DNA from: an uncultured Acetatifactor sp.
GTDB lineage: Bacteria > Bacillota > Clostridia > Lachnospirales > Lachnospiraceae
Direction of reading: 5' to 3'
Assembly: GCA_947629645.1 (NCBI GenBank)
Contig: CANREV010000009.1
Span: 22,827 to 86,826, forward strand
Length of the DNA: 64,000 bases
The translations under genes and the position numbers were made by a program. The notes beneath the pieces were generated by a model, which saw only the letters and a list, made by a program, of their open reading frames with translations, was not told where the DNA came from and searched no databases. The number at the start of each line of letters is the position of its first letter. Position 1 is the stretch's first letter. Shown piece after piece: positions 63,477 to 64,000 of this stretch.

Positions 63477-64000
63477 ATGAAGATAAGAACGAGATATGCG
63501 CCCAGTCCTACAGGGAAGATGCATGTGGGAAATCTGAGGTCGGCATTGTATGAATTTTTGATCGCAAAACATGACGGCGGTGATTTTATACTGCGCATAG
63601 AGGACACCGATCAGGAGCGCTTTGTGGAGGGCGCAACGGATATTATTTACCGCACATTGGAGGCGTCCGGTATGATCCATGACGAGGGACCCGATAAGGA
63701 TGGCGGATATGGTCCCTATGTTCAGAGCGAGCGTGTGAAAACGGGTATTTATATGAAATATGCCAGGGAACTGATCGACAAGGGCGAGGCGTACTATTGT
63801 TTTTGCGACAAGGAACGTCTTTCTTCCCTTCGGACTGAGGTGGTGGAGGGAAAAGAGATTACCGTGTACGATAAGCATTGTCTGTCGCTGTCCAAGGAAG
63901 AGATTGAGGCGAATCTTGCGGCGGGCAGGCCTTTTGTGATTCGGCAGAATATTCCCAATGAGGGAACGACTACTTTCCATGACGAGCTTTACGGCGATAT
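63477..64000 (+). CDS. gltX: Glutamyl-tRNA synthetase (partial, 3' end beyond window)
   Basis: The first ~174 codons are present and run off the right edge. The class I HIGH motif appears as HVGN in [33 protein letters not shown] and the [10 protein letters not shown] segment follow; both belong to GluRS. AGGAGGAG lies four bases before the ATG. Unlike pheS and leuS, the 230-bp gap before it has no T-box. I see AT-rich sequence, a 14-bp palindrome and two short direct repeats of GTTTCAGGAAAATA-like sequence. A discriminating or non-discriminating GluRS cannot be told apart from this part. Confidence 0.95.
   Translation, partial: MKIRTRYAPSPTGKMHVGNLRSALYEFLIAKHDGGDFILRIEDTDQERFVEGATDIIYRTLEASGMIHDEGPDKDGGYGPYVQSERVKTGIYMKYARELIDKGEAYYCFCDKERLSSLRTEVVEGKEITVYDKHCLSLSKEEIEANLAAGRPFVIRQNIPNEGTTTFHDELYGD

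Overview
The window is about 64 kb of a mid-GC (roughly 50%) chromosome from a low-GC-lineage anaerobe, most probably a gut Lachnospiraceae (Clostridia); I cannot fix the genus. The signs are an Rnf complex next to NfnAB-type transhydrogenase genes, a Rex repressor, formate-THF ligase, T-box leaders on aminoacyl-tRNA synthetase genes, SpoIID and FtsK/SpoIIIE relatives, strong GGAGG ribosome binding sites, and BspA-like leucine-rich surface proteins beside a class B sortase. Nearly all of it reads as core chromosome. I see no prophage, insertion sequence, CRISPR array, rRNA or tRNA gene.

Layout. 1-2.7 kb: tail of rnfE, rnfA, rnfB, then a membrane-anchored GH25 muramidase. 2.6-8 kb: a minus-strand AP2/HNH-like DNA-binding protein, a SleB-type cell-wall hydrolase, threonine synthase and an M24B Xaa-Pro aminopeptidase. 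8-13.6 kb: PEP carboxykinase, a small lipoprotein, a 6S RNA gene with its own promoter and terminator, a SpoIID-domain protein and a YihY membrane protein. 13.6-20.1 kb: T-box leader with pheS-pheT, a hairpin-rich repeat-like insert, M18 aminopeptidase and queA. 20.1-24.4 kb: PilZ and VanZ-like proteins, prephenate dehydrogenase (minus) and an EF-G paralogue. 24.4-28.5 kb: T-box leader with leuS, then three small minus-strand genes of unknown function. 28.6-38 kb: a surface locus with sortase B, two large LRR proteins and a signal-less subtilisin.

38-41.7 kb: a glutamate-precursor locus holding a probable Re-citrate synthase, a GntR/FadR-type regulator and NADP-isocitrate dehydrogenase. A near-perfect 34-bp palindrome sits on its promoter. 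41.8-45.4 kb: an ABC-F ATPase and rex are divergently transcribed from back-to-back promoters that carry a Rex-box-like sequence; a coiled-coil protein follows. 45.4-54.2 kb: nnr, alr and a solitary mazF, then a CNNM/CBS protein, YebC, a GT2/GT-C glycosylation pair and TepA. 54.3-64 kb: ftsK/spoIIIE, fhs, a zinc-ribbon/TPR protein, nfnA-nfnB, rlmH and the start of gltX.

Taken together, the window links redox balance (Rnf, Nfn, Rex), C4/C6 acid metabolism (PEPCK, Re-citrate synthase, IDH), amino-acid-responsive translation genes (two T-boxes) and cell-envelope functions. The least-explained parts are the palindromic operator at 38.05 kb, the 134-bp structured insert at 17.5 kb, the sortase/LRR locus, the Cys/Gly-rich small protein and the AP2/HNH protein.
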